DNA from: Prochlorococcus sp. scB241_528N17
GTDB lineage: Bacteria > Cyanobacteriota > Cyanobacteriia > PCC-6307 > Cyanobiaceae
Length of the DNA: 64,000 bases
Assembly: GCA_000634735.1 (NCBI GenBank)
Contig: JFLG01000001.1
Span: 225,714 to 289,713, forward strand
Direction of reading: 5' to 3'
Shown: positions 26,095-34,386 of the stretch, in pieces
Position numbering within the stretch: position 1 is the first letter of the stretch
Layout of the letters: every line of letters begins with the position of its first letter
Notes under the pieces: generated by a model
What the model saw: only the letters and a program-made list of their open reading frames with translations
The model's database searches: none
What the model was told of the DNA's origin: nothing
Translations under genes and position numbers: made by a program

Positions 26095-27699
26095 ATGTTG
26101 GGAACTTTGGGAGCTGGATTATCTAATTTTCCTTGGTTATCTGCTTCTATTCTATTCCCAATTGGTAGTGCATTTGTGATACCTTTTTTTCCAGATAAAG
26201 GGGATGGCAAAGAGGTGAGATGGTTTGCATTGTCTATTGCATTAATTACTTTTTTAATAACTGTAGGTTCATACATAAATGGCTTTGATATTAGTAATGA
26301 GAATGTTCAACTTAAAGAAAATATTAGTTGGCTCCCTGATCTAGGTCTTACTTGGTCTGTTGGAGCTGATGGCATGTCTATGCCTCTAATATTATTGACT
26401 AGTTTTATAACTGCTTTAGCAGTTCTTGCTGCATGGCCAGTCAAGTTCAAACCAAAGTTATTTTTCTTTTTGATATTGGTTATGGATGGTGGGCAAATCG
26501 CTGTTTTTGCCGTACAAGATATGCTTTTATTTTTTTTAACTTGGGAACTTGAGTTAATTCCCGTTTATTTATTACTGGCTATATGGGGTGGCAAAAATCG
26601 ACAATATGCAGCAACAAAATTCATTATTTATACCGCTGGCAGTTCTATTTTCATTCTTATTGCAGCGTTAGCAATGGGTTTCTATGGTACAGAAATTCCT
26701 AACTTTGAGTTTTCTCACTTGGCGGCTCAAGATTTTAGTCAAAAATTCCAAATATTATGTTATGTAGGGCTTTTAATTGCATTTGGTGTGAAACTTCCAA
26801 TAGTACCGCTTCATACTTGGCTTCCGGATGCTCATGGAGAGGCTACAGCTCCAGTTCATATGCTTTTAGCAGGAATTTTATTGAAGATGGGAGGATATGC
26901 TCTTTTAAGATTTAATGCACAATTGTTACCCGTTGCTCATGCTCAATTTGCCCCATTATTAATAGTTCTTGGGGTAGTCAATATAATTTATGCTGCATTA
27001 ACTTCTTTTGCTCAAAGAAATCTTAAAAGAAAAATTGCATACAGTTCGATAAGTCATATGGGTTTTGTTCTTATTGGAATAGGTAGTTTTAGTAGCCTTG
27101 GAACAAGCGGAGCTATGTTGCAAATGGTTAGTCATGGATTAATCGGTGCAAGTTTATTTTTTCTTGTTGGTGCTACCTATGACAGAACAAAGACTCTTAA
27201 ACTTGATGAAATGAGTGGTGTAGGACAAAAAATGAGAATCATGTTTGCCCTATGGACTGCTTGCTCCCTAGCTTCCCTTGCTTTACCTGGTATGAGTGGA
27301 TTTGTTTCCGAATTGATGGTATTTACAGGATTTGTTACTGATGAAGTGTATACACTACCTTTTAGGGTAGTGATGGCCTCTTTAGCAGCTATCGGTGTAA
27401 TACTTACCCCTATTTATTTACTTTCAATGTTAAGAGAAATATTCTTTGGTAAAGAAAATCCTAAATTAATCGAAGAACGAAAACTTATAGATGCAGAGCC
27501 AAGGGAAGTATATATTATTGCCTGTTTACTTTTACCGATTATTGGAATAGGTTTATACCCAAGATTAATTACTGAAAGTTACATTGCATCCATCAATAAT
27601 TTGGTCGATCGAGATTTAACTGCAGTTAAAGGTGCTGTGAAGACAAATATTTTTTCAGGAACTAAAACAAATGATATCCTAAAAGCTCCAACAATATAA
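26095..27699 (+). CDS. ndhD: NAD(P)H-quinone oxidoreductase chain 4 (NdhD)
   Basis: A 534-residue NdhD/NuoM-type antiporter subunit with about 14 hydrophobic segments. Conserved blocks: [36 protein letters not shown] and [20 protein letters not shown], which carry the proton-channel residues. The frame opens at TTG 26059, but ATG 26095 gives [16 protein letters not shown], which fits NdhD N-termini, so I choose it. It forms a pair with ndhF and ends before a long hairpin. Confidence 0.94.
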   Translation: MLGTLGAGLSNFPWLSASILFPIGSAFVIPFFPDKGDGKEVRWFALSIALITFLITVGSYINGFDISNENVQLKENISWLPDLGLTWSVGADGMSMPLILLTSFITALAVLAAWPVKFKPKLFFFLILVMDGGQIAVFAVQDMLLFFLTWELELIPVYLLLAIWGGKNRQYAATKFIIYTAGSSIFILIAALAMGFYGTEIPNFEFSHLAAQDFSQKFQILCYVGLLIAFGVKLPIVPLHTWLPDAHGEATAPVHMLLAGILLKMGGYALLRFNAQLLPVAHAQFAPLLIVLGVVNIIYAALTSFAQRNLKRKIAYSSISHMGFVLIGIGSFSSLGTSGAMLQMVSHGLIGASLFFLVGATYDRTKTLKLDEMSGVGQKMRIMFALWTACSLASLALPGMSGFVSELMVFTGFVTDEVYTLPFRVVMASLAAIGVILTPIYLLSMLREIFFGKENPKLIEERKLIDAEPREVYIIACLLLPIIGIGLYPRLITESYIASINNLVDRDLTAVKGAVKTNIFSGTKTNDILKAPTI

Positions 27700-27742
27700 T
27701 TTTTTAAATTATCTCAATATTGTTTGGCATTAAATAAATTTA

Positions 27743-27784
27743 AAGATATCTTGTGAGTAGATTTTATCTATCTCAAAATATCTT
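27743..27784 (+). other. Long imperfect hairpin between ndhD and scpA
   Basis: AAGATATCTTGTGAGTAGAT (27743-27762) pairs imperfectly with ATCTATCTCAAAATATCTT (27766-27784) around a TTT loop: about 17 pairs with bulges. Only a weak U-rich tail (ATTTCAATCC) follows. It may end or attenuate ndhD transcription ahead of scpA, and partly overlaps the open scpA frame. Confidence 0.55.
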
Positions 27785-27822
27785 ATTTCAATCCTATTGA
27801 TAGGCAACAATTAGGCCCGAGA

Positions 27823-28644
27823 TTGTTGATTAAGTTCCTTCAAGACGCTGCAGGTAAAGGTGAGCTTGATCCATGGGATATTGATGTAATAAGTGTGATT
27901 GATAGTTTTTTAGAGGAATACTCACATACTTTTAATCAATCTTCAAATAGTCAAATCTCATATCAGAAAGATTTAGCCGAGACCAGCGAAGCATTTTTTG
28001 CGGCTTCCGTACTAGTTAATCTTAAGGCTGAGGTTTTGGAAGCTGATGTTTTCAAAGAAAATTCTTCCGATTTTGAAGATGAATTTGATTTGGATGATCA
28101 AGATTGGATTGATAAAGAATTTGATATGCCGAAATATCCTGAAAAATATCTAAGGAGAAGATCAATAGCACAACCAATTCTTAAACGTACAACAACATTG
28201 GGAGAACTTGTAAGTCAGTTAGAGTCCATAGCAGAAGTTATAGAAACCCAAGATCTTCTGCTCATGAAGAGAAAAAGAAATAAAAAATATTCTGATAGGG
28301 CTTTAATTTCTCAAGTAAAGTCATTAGCGCATCGTGAGAAACTTCCAGAAACCACTAAAGCATTAGGGAAATTTATTGAAGGATGGGAAAAGGCATTACA
28401 ATGGACAGATTTTGAATATTTAGTCAAAAAATGGCAAACAGTTGTAAAAAATGATTTAGATAAAGACCGTTTGGGAGTTTTTTGGGCTTTGTTATTTTTA
28501 TCATCTGAAAACAAAATTGAAATTAAACAAATTAAATCTTTATATGGCCCAATTCAAATTAAAAGAATAATACCTGATGGTGGCTTAGCTCAGTTGCCTA
28601 TAGAAAATCTTGAGGTTAGTAATGCCTCTTCCTCGGCTGCTTAG
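27823..28644 (+). CDS. scpA: Segregation and condensation protein A (ScpA)
   Basis: From TTG 27823 the product is 273 residues, beginning LLIKFLQDAAGKG then ELDPWDIDVISVIDSFLEEY, the N-terminal kleisin segment of cyanobacterial ScpA. ScpA bridges the SMC heads with ScpB in chromosome condensation. The C-terminal winged-helix part (about 215-260) is present. The frame stays open upstream to 27757 and encodes ...DRQQLGPRLLIKF, which looks like the family N-terminus, yet contains no ATG/GTG/TTG; the true start is therefore uncertain. It ends just before the sugar nucleotidyltransferase gene. Confidence 0.85.
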   Translation: MLIKFLQDAAGKGELDPWDIDVISVIDSFLEEYSHTFNQSSNSQISYQKDLAETSEAFFAASVLVNLKAEVLEADVFKENSSDFEDEFDLDDQDWIDKEFDMPKYPEKYLRRRSIAQPILKRTTTLGELVSQLESIAEVIETQDLLLMKRKRNKKYSDRALISQVKSLAHREKLPETTKALGKFIEGWEKALQWTDFEYLVKKWQTVVKNDLDKDRLGVFWALLFLSSENKIEIKQIKSLYGPIQIKRIIPDGGLAQLPIENLEVSNASSSAA

Positions 28645-28690
28645 AAGCTTCATAGTAATAACGTATAATTTAAAAAATGGTTTTGAATTT

Positions 28691-29869
28691 ATGAAGGCAA
28701 TGATACTTGCGGCAGGTAAAGGCACACGTGTTCAGCCTATTACGCACGTTATTCCAAAACCGATGATTCCGATTTTGCAAAAACCTGTTATGGAGTTTCT
28801 CTTGGAACTTTTGAGAGAACATAATTTTAAGGAAATAATGGTAAATGTTTCTCATCTGGCTGAAGAAATTGAAAATTATTTTAGGGATGGGCAAAGATTT
28901 GGAGTAGAAATTGCTTATAGTTTTGAAGGAAGAATTGAAGATGGAGAATTAATAGGTGATGCTTTAGGATCCGCGGGAGGATTAAAAAAAATTCAGGATT
29001 TTCAAAATTTCTTTGATGAAACTTTTGTTGTTTTATGTGGTGATGCTTTAGTTGATTTAGATTTAACTCAAGCTGTTAAAAAACATAAACAGAAAGGAGC
29101 TATTGCGAGCTTAATAACAAAGAAAGTAACTAAAGATCAAGTATCAAGTTACGGTGTCGTAGTTTCTGATGAAAATGGGAGAATAAAGGCTTTTCAGGAA
29201 AAGCCAACAGTTGATCAAGCTTTAAGTGATTCTATTAATACAGGAATTTATCTTTTCGAACCTGAAATTTTTAATTACATACCTTCAGCAGAGAAATTTG
29301 ATATTGGAGCTGATCTTTTCCCTAAACTTGTTGAAATGGATTTACCATTTTTTGCATTACCAATGGATTTTGAATGGGTAGATATTGGAAAAGTTCCTGA
29401 TTATTGGAGTGCTATTAGAAATGTATTACAAGGTAAGGTAAGACAAGTGCAAATACCAGGTAAGGAAATAAAACCGGGAGTTTTTACCGGCTTGAATGTA
29501 GCGGCTAACTGGGAAAAGGTTAATATTACCGGGCCAGTTTATATAGGAGGCATGACTAGGATCGAGGATGGAGCAACTATTATTGGCCCTTCCATGATTG
29601 GACCAAGTTGTTGCATTTGCGAGGGCGCAACTATAGATAACTCAATTATCTTTGATTATTCTAAAATTGGTAAAGGTGTAAGACTTATGGATAAGTTAGT
29701 GTTTGGTAAATATTGTGTTGGAAAAAATGGAGATCATTTTGATTTGCAAGATGCATCTTTAGATTGGTTAATAGCAGATTCAAGAAGATCTGATTTGACT
29801 GAGCCATCGCCTCAGCAGAAAGCTATGGCAGAATTATTAGGTACTGATTTGATTAATATTCCAGACTAA
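28691..29869 (+). CDS. Sugar-1-phosphate nucleotidyltransferase with left-handed beta-helix domain
   Basis: The start ATG 28691 gives MKAMILAAGKGTRVQPIT, the nucleotide-binding signature of sugar-phosphate nucleotidyltransferases, and a 392-residue protein. Catalytic segment about 1-235 (KPMIPI, LCGDALVDLD, FEWVDIGKVPDYW), then hexapeptide repeats (about 255-345) of a left-handed beta-helix. Cyanobacterial homologues are annotated as mannose-1-phosphate guanylyltransferase or glucose-1-phosphate nucleotidyltransferase; the substrate cannot be fixed here. The frame is open 27 codons upstream, overlapping scpA, but the conserved fold starts at this Met. The 3' end overlaps metF by 17 bp, tail to tail. 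Confidence 0.88.
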   Translation: MKAMILAAGKGTRVQPITHVIPKPMIPILQKPVMEFLLELLREHNFKEIMVNVSHLAEEIENYFRDGQRFGVEIAYSFEGRIEDGELIGDALGSAGGLKKIQDFQNFFDETFVVLCGDALVDLDLTQAVKKHKQKGAIASLITKKVTKDQVSSYGVVVSDENGRIKAFQEKPTVDQALSDSINTGIYLFEPEIFNYIPSAEKFDIGADLFPKLVEMDLPFFALPMDFEWVDIGKVPDYWSAIRNVLQGKVRQVQIPGKEIKPGVFTGLNVAANWEKVNITGPVYIGGMTRIEDGATIIGPSMIGPSCCICEGATIDNSIIFDYSKIGKGVRLMDKLVFGKYCVGKNGDHFDLQDASLDWLIADSRRSDLTEPSPQQKAMAELLGTDLINIPD

Positions 29870-30743
29870 GATTAGCTTTTTCAATAATCTCAGGAATTAA
29901 ATGCTCTGCTTTTACGGCCATTAGATGAACACCATTTGCAATATTTATAAAATCATGAGCTTGTTCAGCTGCAATTTTAATGCCTTCTTGTAATGGCTCT
30001 TTAGCATCTTTAAGACGATTTAAGATATTTTCAGGGATGTTGGCACCTGGAACGTATTTGTTTATAAAGAGAGCATTTTTGTAAGACTTTAATAGGAATA
30101 CACCTGCAAGTACAGGAATTTCAAGAGGCTTGCTAATTTTTTCACAAAACTCTATCAAATTTTCTTTTTCCATAACCATTTGAGTTTGTATGAATCCAGC
30201 TCCAGCCTCTTTTTTCTTTCTCATTCTATTTTCGAGACTTCTTTTATTTCTACAATTTGGATCAGCAGCAGCACCTGCAAAAATAAATGTATTTTTATCG
30301 GAAAGTTCTCCTAGAGTAGGATCAATTCCTTTATTGAAAGCCTGAATTTGTTGAAGCAATCTAACAGACTCAAACTCATTTACGGCCTTTGCATCTTGTT
30401 GATCCCCAGCTTTTACTGAATCACCGGTAATGCATAAGATGTTTCTAATTCCTAAAGCATTTGCTCCTAGGATGTCTGATTGTAAAGCAATTTTATTACG
30501 ATCTCTGCAAGAAATTTGCATTACTGGTTCGATCCCATTTTCCAGTAATAGTTTGGACATTGCCAAGCTGCACATTCTCATTACAGCTCTACTTCCATCG
30601 GTAATGTTAACAGCATGTACCTTATCTTTCAAAAGTTGTGCTATCTTAAGAGATCTTATGGGGTTTCCACCTCTTGGCGGCATTAACTCTGCCGTTATTA
30701 CCTTAGAATTTTTTTCTAAGGTCTGCTGAAGTTTTGATTTCAA
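29853..30743 (-). CDS. metF: Methylenetetrahydrofolate reductase
   Basis: A 296-residue FAD-dependent TIM-barrel enzyme reducing methylene-THF to methyl-THF for methionine synthesis. Seen: ITAELMPPRGG (17-27; usual VSFE-type motif), VNITDGSRAVMRM (45-57), ILCITGDSVKAGDQ (about 103-116) and AGAAADPNCRNK (about 155-166). The start is a TTG at 30743 with an AGGA about 11 nt upstream; no ATG fits. It converges with and overlaps the nucleotidyltransferase gene by 17 bp. Confidence 0.93.
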   Translation of the reverse strand: MKSKLQQTLEKNSKVITAELMPPRGGNPIRSLKIAQLLKDKVHAVNITDGSRAVMRMCSLAMSKLLLENGIEPVMQISCRDRNKIALQSDILGANALGIRNILCITGDSVKAGDQQDAKAVNEFESVRLLQQIQAFNKGIDPTLGELSDKNTFIFAGAAADPNCRNKRSLENRMRKKKEAGAGFIQTQMVMEKENLIEFCEKISKPLEIPVLAGVFLLKSYKNALFINKYVPGANIPENILNRLKDAKEPLQEGIKIAAEQAHDFINIANGVHLMAVKAEHLIPEIIEKANLSLEY

Positions 30744-30806
30744 TTGCTTTTGTTTCCTAGTTGGTTAAAAAGTGTACTGAGATTGCTAAACTTAATTAAT
30801 ATAAAA

Positions 30807-30811
30807 AAGGA
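30807..30811 (+). promoter_or_regulatory. Ribosome binding site of the PedR-like gene
   Basis: AAGGA (within AAAAAAGGAACTG) ends 9 nt before ATG 30821. It is one of the few clear Shine-Dalgarno sites in the window and supports that start over the second Met two codons later. Confidence 0.55.
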
Positions 30812-30820
30812 ACTGTTTAA

Positions 30821-31099
30821 ATGCAAATGGTTGAAGAAGAAGTAAACAACATTGATATGATGGGTCTCTCAGCAAGAGAGATGGAAATCATTGATCTCGT
30901 AGCTGATGGACTTACAAATCAAGAAATAGCGGTAAAACTAACTATTAGTAAAAGAACTGTTGATAATCATGTAAGTAATATGTTTACAAAAACTGGTTCT
31001 AAAAACAGAGTAGCACTTTTGAATTGGGCAATGGACAACGGCAAGATTTGTAGAGATGGATTTAATTGTTGTACACTCCCTGACTCTGATCAAGATTAG
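30821..31099 (+). CDS. pedR: Small LuxR-type regulator, PedR-like
   Basis: A 92-residue protein with only a LuxR/NarL helix-turn-helix (about 15-75: LSAREMEIIDLVADGLTNQE, then KRTVDNHVSNM) and a cysteine-bearing tail GKICRDGFNCCTLP (C77, C83, C84). This layout matches cyanobacterial PedR (Synechocystis ssl0564), whose cysteine senses thioredoxin/electron-transport redox state to control photosynthesis genes. No receiver domain is present. Its 3' end overlaps the small opposite-strand gene by 38 bp. The PedR assignment is by pattern and size. Confidence 0.8.
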   Translation: MQMVEEEVNNIDMMGLSAREMEIIDLVADGLTNQEIAVKLTISKRTVDNHVSNMFTKTGSKNRVALLNWAMDNGKICRDGFNCCTLPDSDQD

Positions 31100-31250
31100 T
31101 ATTACCCTTTACTTTTTTTGTATCATTAGCTAAATCCATTAGACAATAATTTGTAGATCCTAATTCAAAGAGTTCAGCATATGCAATACAAGCGTCCTTG
31201 TCTGAATCAACAAATCTCAATATACCTTCTTTGTCGTAAAGACCATACAT
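31062..31250 (-). CDS. Small conserved hypothetical protein
   Basis: A 62-residue product from ATG 31250: MYGLYDKEGILRFVDSDKDA then CIAYAELFELGSTNYCLMDL, a compact alpha/beta sequence with two cysteines. I recall similar short proteins (MYGLYDxxGxLRF...) in marine picocyanobacteria, so it is likely real despite overlapping the end of the PedR-like gene by 38 bp on the opposite strand. No signal or membrane segment. Function unknown. Confidence 0.65.
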   Translation of the reverse strand: MYGLYDKEGILRFVDSDKDACIAYAELFELGSTNYCLMDLANDTKKVKGNTNLDQSQGVYNN

Positions 31251-31284
31251 CTGAAGAAATTAAAAAAAAATACTTTGCACAAAT

Positions 31285-31317
31285 ATAAAGAAAATATAAA
31301 GGATGAGTGGCTCCTTT
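31285..31317 (-). terminator. Candidate terminator of the gltA-ndhAIGE-nadK-CYTH string
   Basis: On the minus strand AAAGGA (31317-31312) and TCCTTT (31303-31298) form a 6-bp stem with an 8-nt loop, followed by ATATTTTCTTTATATTT. It lies about 30 bp beyond the CYTH gene stop. The stem is short, so moderate confidence. Confidence 0.45.
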
Positions 31318-31343
31318 GACTAGGTATTTTTGAAAGTTGTTAT

Positions 31344-31817
31344 CTAGTTTTCTTTCCACTGTGAAAAAGGATTGTTAGCGAGACTGAAATTGGAGTAATG
31401 GGTAAGCCCAGTAATTTCTTTTGAAATGAAAGATGGAAGAAATAAATCTTCCTCTTCATTAGAAAGTTCAATTTCTGCAATTTCAAGTGGATAATTATTT
31501 TCTTTAAAGCAATCTATAATCCAAAATTTTTTTTCAATTTCTAGAAAGAATCTATCTTTTTTAATTGTATTTGAAAGATTTGACATTATTATTTCAGCAT
31601 CGCTTCGTGGAATGGAGTATTCAAATTCAAAGTTGGTAAAGCCTTTGATATGTTTTTTAAGTGCAATTTTAGAGTTTTTGCCTATAAGCCTTACCCTAAT
31701 AATCCAACCATCTAAACTTTTGGATAAATATCCTTGTTCAATATAAACTTTTTTATTTATGAATTTTTTCCAATTATGATTTTTTATAAGAAATCTTCTT
31801 TCTATCTCAAAGGCCAT
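31344..31817 (-). CDS. CYTH domain protein (triphosphate tunnel metalloenzyme)
   Basis: A 157-residue single-domain CYTH protein. The N-terminal EIERRFLI (4-11) is the ExExK-type motif with Arg in the last place, as in many bacterial TTMs; later YLSKS, IRVRLIG (about 40-46) and LKKH supply the usual tunnel Arg/Lys/Glu residues. Bacterial single-domain TTMs hydrolyse tripolyphosphate or nucleoside triphosphates; the substrate here is unknown. It directly follows nadK (start at the base after the nadK stop) at the end of the ndh string. Confidence 0.85.
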   Translation of the reverse strand: MAFEIERRFLIKNHNWKKFINKKVYIEQGYLSKSLDGWIIRVRLIGKNSKIALKKHIKGFTNFEFEYSIPRSDAEIIMSNLSNTIKKDRFFLEIEKKFWIIDCFKENNYPLEIAEIELSNEEEDLFLPSFISKEITGLTHYSNFSLANNPFSQWKEN

Positions 31818-32729
31818 TTAATTTTTGAAATTTTTTGGAGACAAATCGCCTTTCCAATCTAGTTTTTTTATTAAGGTATTATAGTAACTTGTGCTTTTTT
31901 TAAACTTTATTATTTTGCAGGGTGATTCCCCTTTCTTGATCTCACAATAATAATTTTCCTTAATGGTCATACATTTTGAACCGTCAGTCCATAATTTAAT
32001 TTCCCCTTTACTTTTTTTTACTGGCTTGATGATTACCATACTTGTATTAGGTATGACGATTGGTCTACTAGCCAAACTCATTGGGCATATAGGGTTAATA
32101 ATCATTCCATCTATACTAGGGTGTACTATTGGACCTCCTGCAGCCATTGAGTAGGCTGTTGAACCCGTGGTTGTAGATACAATCAATCCATCACCTTTAT
32201 ATTCATTTACCTTCTCATTATCTATTTCAATTTGTATTTGGTTTGTGGGAGAAATATCTTCTTCAACGGATTTAAAATAAAAATCATTTAAGGCGTTATA
32301 ACTTTTTATGATTTTTTTCTCAGAACTTGTCCCCTCAATACAAACATTACAATTTAATCTATTACGCAAGTCAATTAAATATTCTTCGTTTTCAAGAATT
32401 TCAATAAAAGATTTGTCAAATAAAAATTCTTTCTCTTGAGTAAGAAACCCCAAATTACCTCCAATATTAATACTTAATAAAGGAATATCATAATCAGCTA
32501 ATGCATTTGCACATTTAAGGAAGGTTCCATCTCCACCAAGAACTATGCCAATATTTGGTTGTGATTCTGAATTAGAAAAATATTTTTCAATTTCATCTTT
32601 ATGAAAATTACTTTCAATCCTGTTTGATTTAATATTTTTTGCTTTAAGAGCTTCTTCACAGAATTTTGAAGCCTCTTGAGCTATAGAACTATCTGAACGA
32701 TATACAATAAGCACTAATGAAAGTTTCAT
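31818..32729 (-). CDS. nadK: NAD kinase
   Basis: A 303-residue NAD kinase making NADP+ for photosynthetic reduction. Diagnostic GGDGTFL (65-71), [11 protein letters not shown] (about 87-97), [22 protein letters not shown] (from about 181, in two conserved parts) and a C-terminal LWTDG. The length is normal. Location downstream of ndhA-I-G-E makes sense for pyridine-nucleotide supply; cyanobacteria typically have two NAD kinases and this is the one linked to ndhE in picocyanobacteria. Confidence 0.94.
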   Translation of the reverse strand: MKLSLVLIVYRSDSSIAQEASKFCEEALKAKNIKSNRIESNFHKDEIEKYFSNSESQPNIGIVLGGDGTFLKCANALADYDIPLLSINIGGNLGFLTQEKEFLFDKSFIEILENEEYLIDLRNRLNCNVCIEGTSSEKKIIKSYNALNDFYFKSVEEDISPTNQIQIEIDNEKVNEYKGDGLIVSTTTGSTAYSMAAGGPIVHPSIDGMIINPICPMSLASRPIVIPNTSMVIIKPVKKSKGEIKLWTDGSKCMTIKENYYCEIKKGESPCKIIKFKKSTSYYNTLIKKLDWKGDLSPKNFKN

Positions 32730-32738
32730 TTAATGCTT

Positions 32739-33059
32739 TTACCATTTTAATAAATTAAAACTTTCCATATCGACAGTCACCCTATTCCTATAAAGAGATA
32801 ACAATATAGCTAATCCAACGGCTGCTTCTGCGGCAGCAACAGTAATCACAAAAATTGTAAAGACTTGTCCTTGAATTAAATTATTATCAATATAGGAAGA
32901 AAAAGCCATCAAGTTTATATTTACCGCATTGAGCATTAATTCAATGCTCATAAGAACTCTGACTGCATTTCTGCTATTTAATAATCCCCAAATACCAATG
33001 CAAAATAGTGCTGAAGAAACTATTAAAAAAGCTTGAAGAGGAATTGATTCTAAATTCAT
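32739..33059 (-). CDS. ndhE: NAD(P)H-quinone oxidoreductase subunit 4L (NdhE)
   Basis: A 106-residue three-helix NdhE/NuoK homologue. [20 protein letters not shown] (about 5-24) and the conserved glutamates in [15 protein letters not shown] (E39) and [14 protein letters not shown] (E75) are the buried proton-path residues. It forms the ndhA-I-G-E order seen in cyanobacteria and plastids, 18 bp after ndhG. Confidence 0.96.
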   Translation of the reverse strand: MNLESIPLQAFLIVSSALFCIGIWGLLNSRNAVRVLMSIELMLNAVNINLMAFSSYIDNNLIQGQVFTIFVITVAAAEAAVGLAILLSLYRNRVTVDMESFNLLKW

Positions 33060-33077
33060 AATAAGAAATACAAAAGG

Positions 33078-33677
33078 TTAATTTTTATTTGTAAGTAATG
33101 GTTCTGATGATTTTTCAATTAACTCTTGATCAACAGGTAGTCCTGTCGAAATATCTTTGCTCATTACATCTCTTCTAGCTAAAACAATAGCCCCAATCAT
33201 TGCCATTAAAAGTAAGACTGAAGCTACTTCAAATGGGAGTAAATAATCACTAAAAAGATGTTCACCAATCCTAATAGTTGATTCTTCTCCAATAGAGTTT
33301 TGAGGACTTGATAAGTTCCATACATTGGTTAAGTCAACTCTTATTAAAAGGCTTAGAAGGGTTAAACATATCGATGTTGATATAACTCTTCTCGATTTAA
33401 TGTCATTAATAGGCTTTAAATCTTCTTTTTTATTGACTAGCATTATTGCAAAAATTATTAATACATTCACTGCACCCACATAAACTAAAACTTGAGCTGC
33501 AGCAACAAAACTTGCATTTAATAGAAGATATAATCCTGCAACACTCATGAAAACTCCACCAAGCAGAAATGCTGAATAAACAATACTTTCGAGCAACACA
33601 ACACCAAGTGCTCCAATAATGACAACTAAAGATAAAACTGTAAAACAAATAAATTGTGTTGTTATGGCAATGGACAT
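33078..33677 (-). CDS. ndhG: NAD(P)H-quinone oxidoreductase chain 6 (NdhG)
   Basis: A 199-residue five-helix NdhG/NuoJ homologue: helices at about 8-30, 34-55, 57-80, 98-115 and 150-168, with SAFLLGGVFMSVAGLYLLL and AQVLVYVGAVNVLIIFAIML as family blocks. The hydrophilic C-terminal tail is short. It lies between ndhI (13-bp gap) and ndhE. Confidence 0.95.
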   Translation of the reverse strand: MSIAITTQFICFTVLSLVVIIGALGVVLLESIVYSAFLLGGVFMSVAGLYLLLNASFVAAAQVLVYVGAVNVLIIFAIMLVNKKEDLKPINDIKSRRVISTSICLTLLSLLIRVDLTNVWNLSSPQNSIGEESTIRIGEHLFSDYLLPFEVASVLLLMAMIGAIVLARRDVMSKDISTGLPVDQELIEKSSEPLLTNKN

Positions 33678-33690
33678 AAATTAATGTGTA

Positions 33691-34317
33691 TTAATTGTTT
33701 GGATTAGAAACTTTATCTTTATTTTCATTGGATTCAGACCTCATCCAATCATAAACTTCTTCCGGTAATTTACCAACTCTTGCATCTGAAGCTGGGATTT
33801 CATGAGGGTCCATGACACCTTTAGGAAGATAGGCAAGTTCTCTTAGAGGTTTAACTGAAGGATCTGTTGTAACATTTGTCGGTAGTCTGCCAAGTGCGAC
33901 ATTATCGAAATTTAAATTGTGTCTATCAAAAGTAGCTAATTCATATTCTTCGGTCATTGACAGACAATTAGTTGGGCAATATTCAACACAATTTCCGCAA
34001 AAAATACAAACTCCAAAATCTATTGAATAATTTCTAAGTTCCTTTTTTTTGGTTTCTTTATTCATTACCCAATCAACTACTGGGAGATTTATAGGACATA
34101 CTCTCACACAAACTTCACAAGCAATACATTTATCAAATTCATAATGTATCCTTCCTCTATATCTTTCAGAAGGTATTAATTTTTCATATGGATATTGAAC
34201 AGTAACTGGTCTTCTTCTAAGATGATCAAAAGTTACCGATATACCATTGTACAAATATTTGCCAGCATTAAATGCTTCTTTGATATAGCTATTTATTTGT
34301 TGAAGGAAATTGTTCAT
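33691..34317 (-). CDS. ndhI: NAD(P)H-quinone oxidoreductase subunit I (NdhI), 2x[4Fe-4S]
   Basis: A 208-residue ferredoxin-like NdhI/NuoI subunit. Two cluster-binding motifs are clear: [12 protein letters not shown] (about 64-75) and [15 protein letters not shown] (about 103-117). They relay electrons from ferredoxin to the quinone site. The N-terminal helix ([19 protein letters not shown], about 19-37) is typical. It follows ndhA after a hairpin-bearing 68-bp gap. Confidence 0.96.
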   Translation of the reverse strand: MNNFLQQINSYIKEAFNAGKYLYNGISVTFDHLRRRPVTVQYPYEKLIPSERYRGRIHYEFDKCIACEVCVRVCPINLPVVDWVMNKETKKKELRNYSIDFGVCIFCGNCVEYCPTNCLSMTEEYELATFDRHNLNFDNVALGRLPTNVTTDPSVKPLRELAYLPKGVMDPHEIPASDARVGKLPEEVYDWMRSESNENKDKVSNPNN

Positions 34318-34362
34318 TTCGAAAAATTTACTTAGTTATTTTATTTTAGTGGAATAATTTTG

Positions 34363-34386
34363 AATTTAAGTATTTTTACTTAAATT
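34363..34386 (-). other. Perfect hairpin at the ndhA stop codon
   Basis: AATTTAAGTA (34363-34372) and TACTTAAATT (34377-34386) form a perfect 10-bp stem with a 4-nt loop starting at the last base of the ndhA stop. No U-tract follows on the minus strand. Likely an intercistronic stability or processing element between ndhA and ndhI. Confidence 0.55.

Noticed and set aside
28610..28690. N-terminal extension of the nucleotidyltransferase overlapping scpA
   Set aside because: The fold signature MKAMILAAGKGTR begins at ATG 28691; upstream residues resemble no family member.
30430..30729. 99-codon plus-strand frame opposite metF
   Set aside because: Antisense shadow of a well-conserved gene, no homology and no initiation signal.
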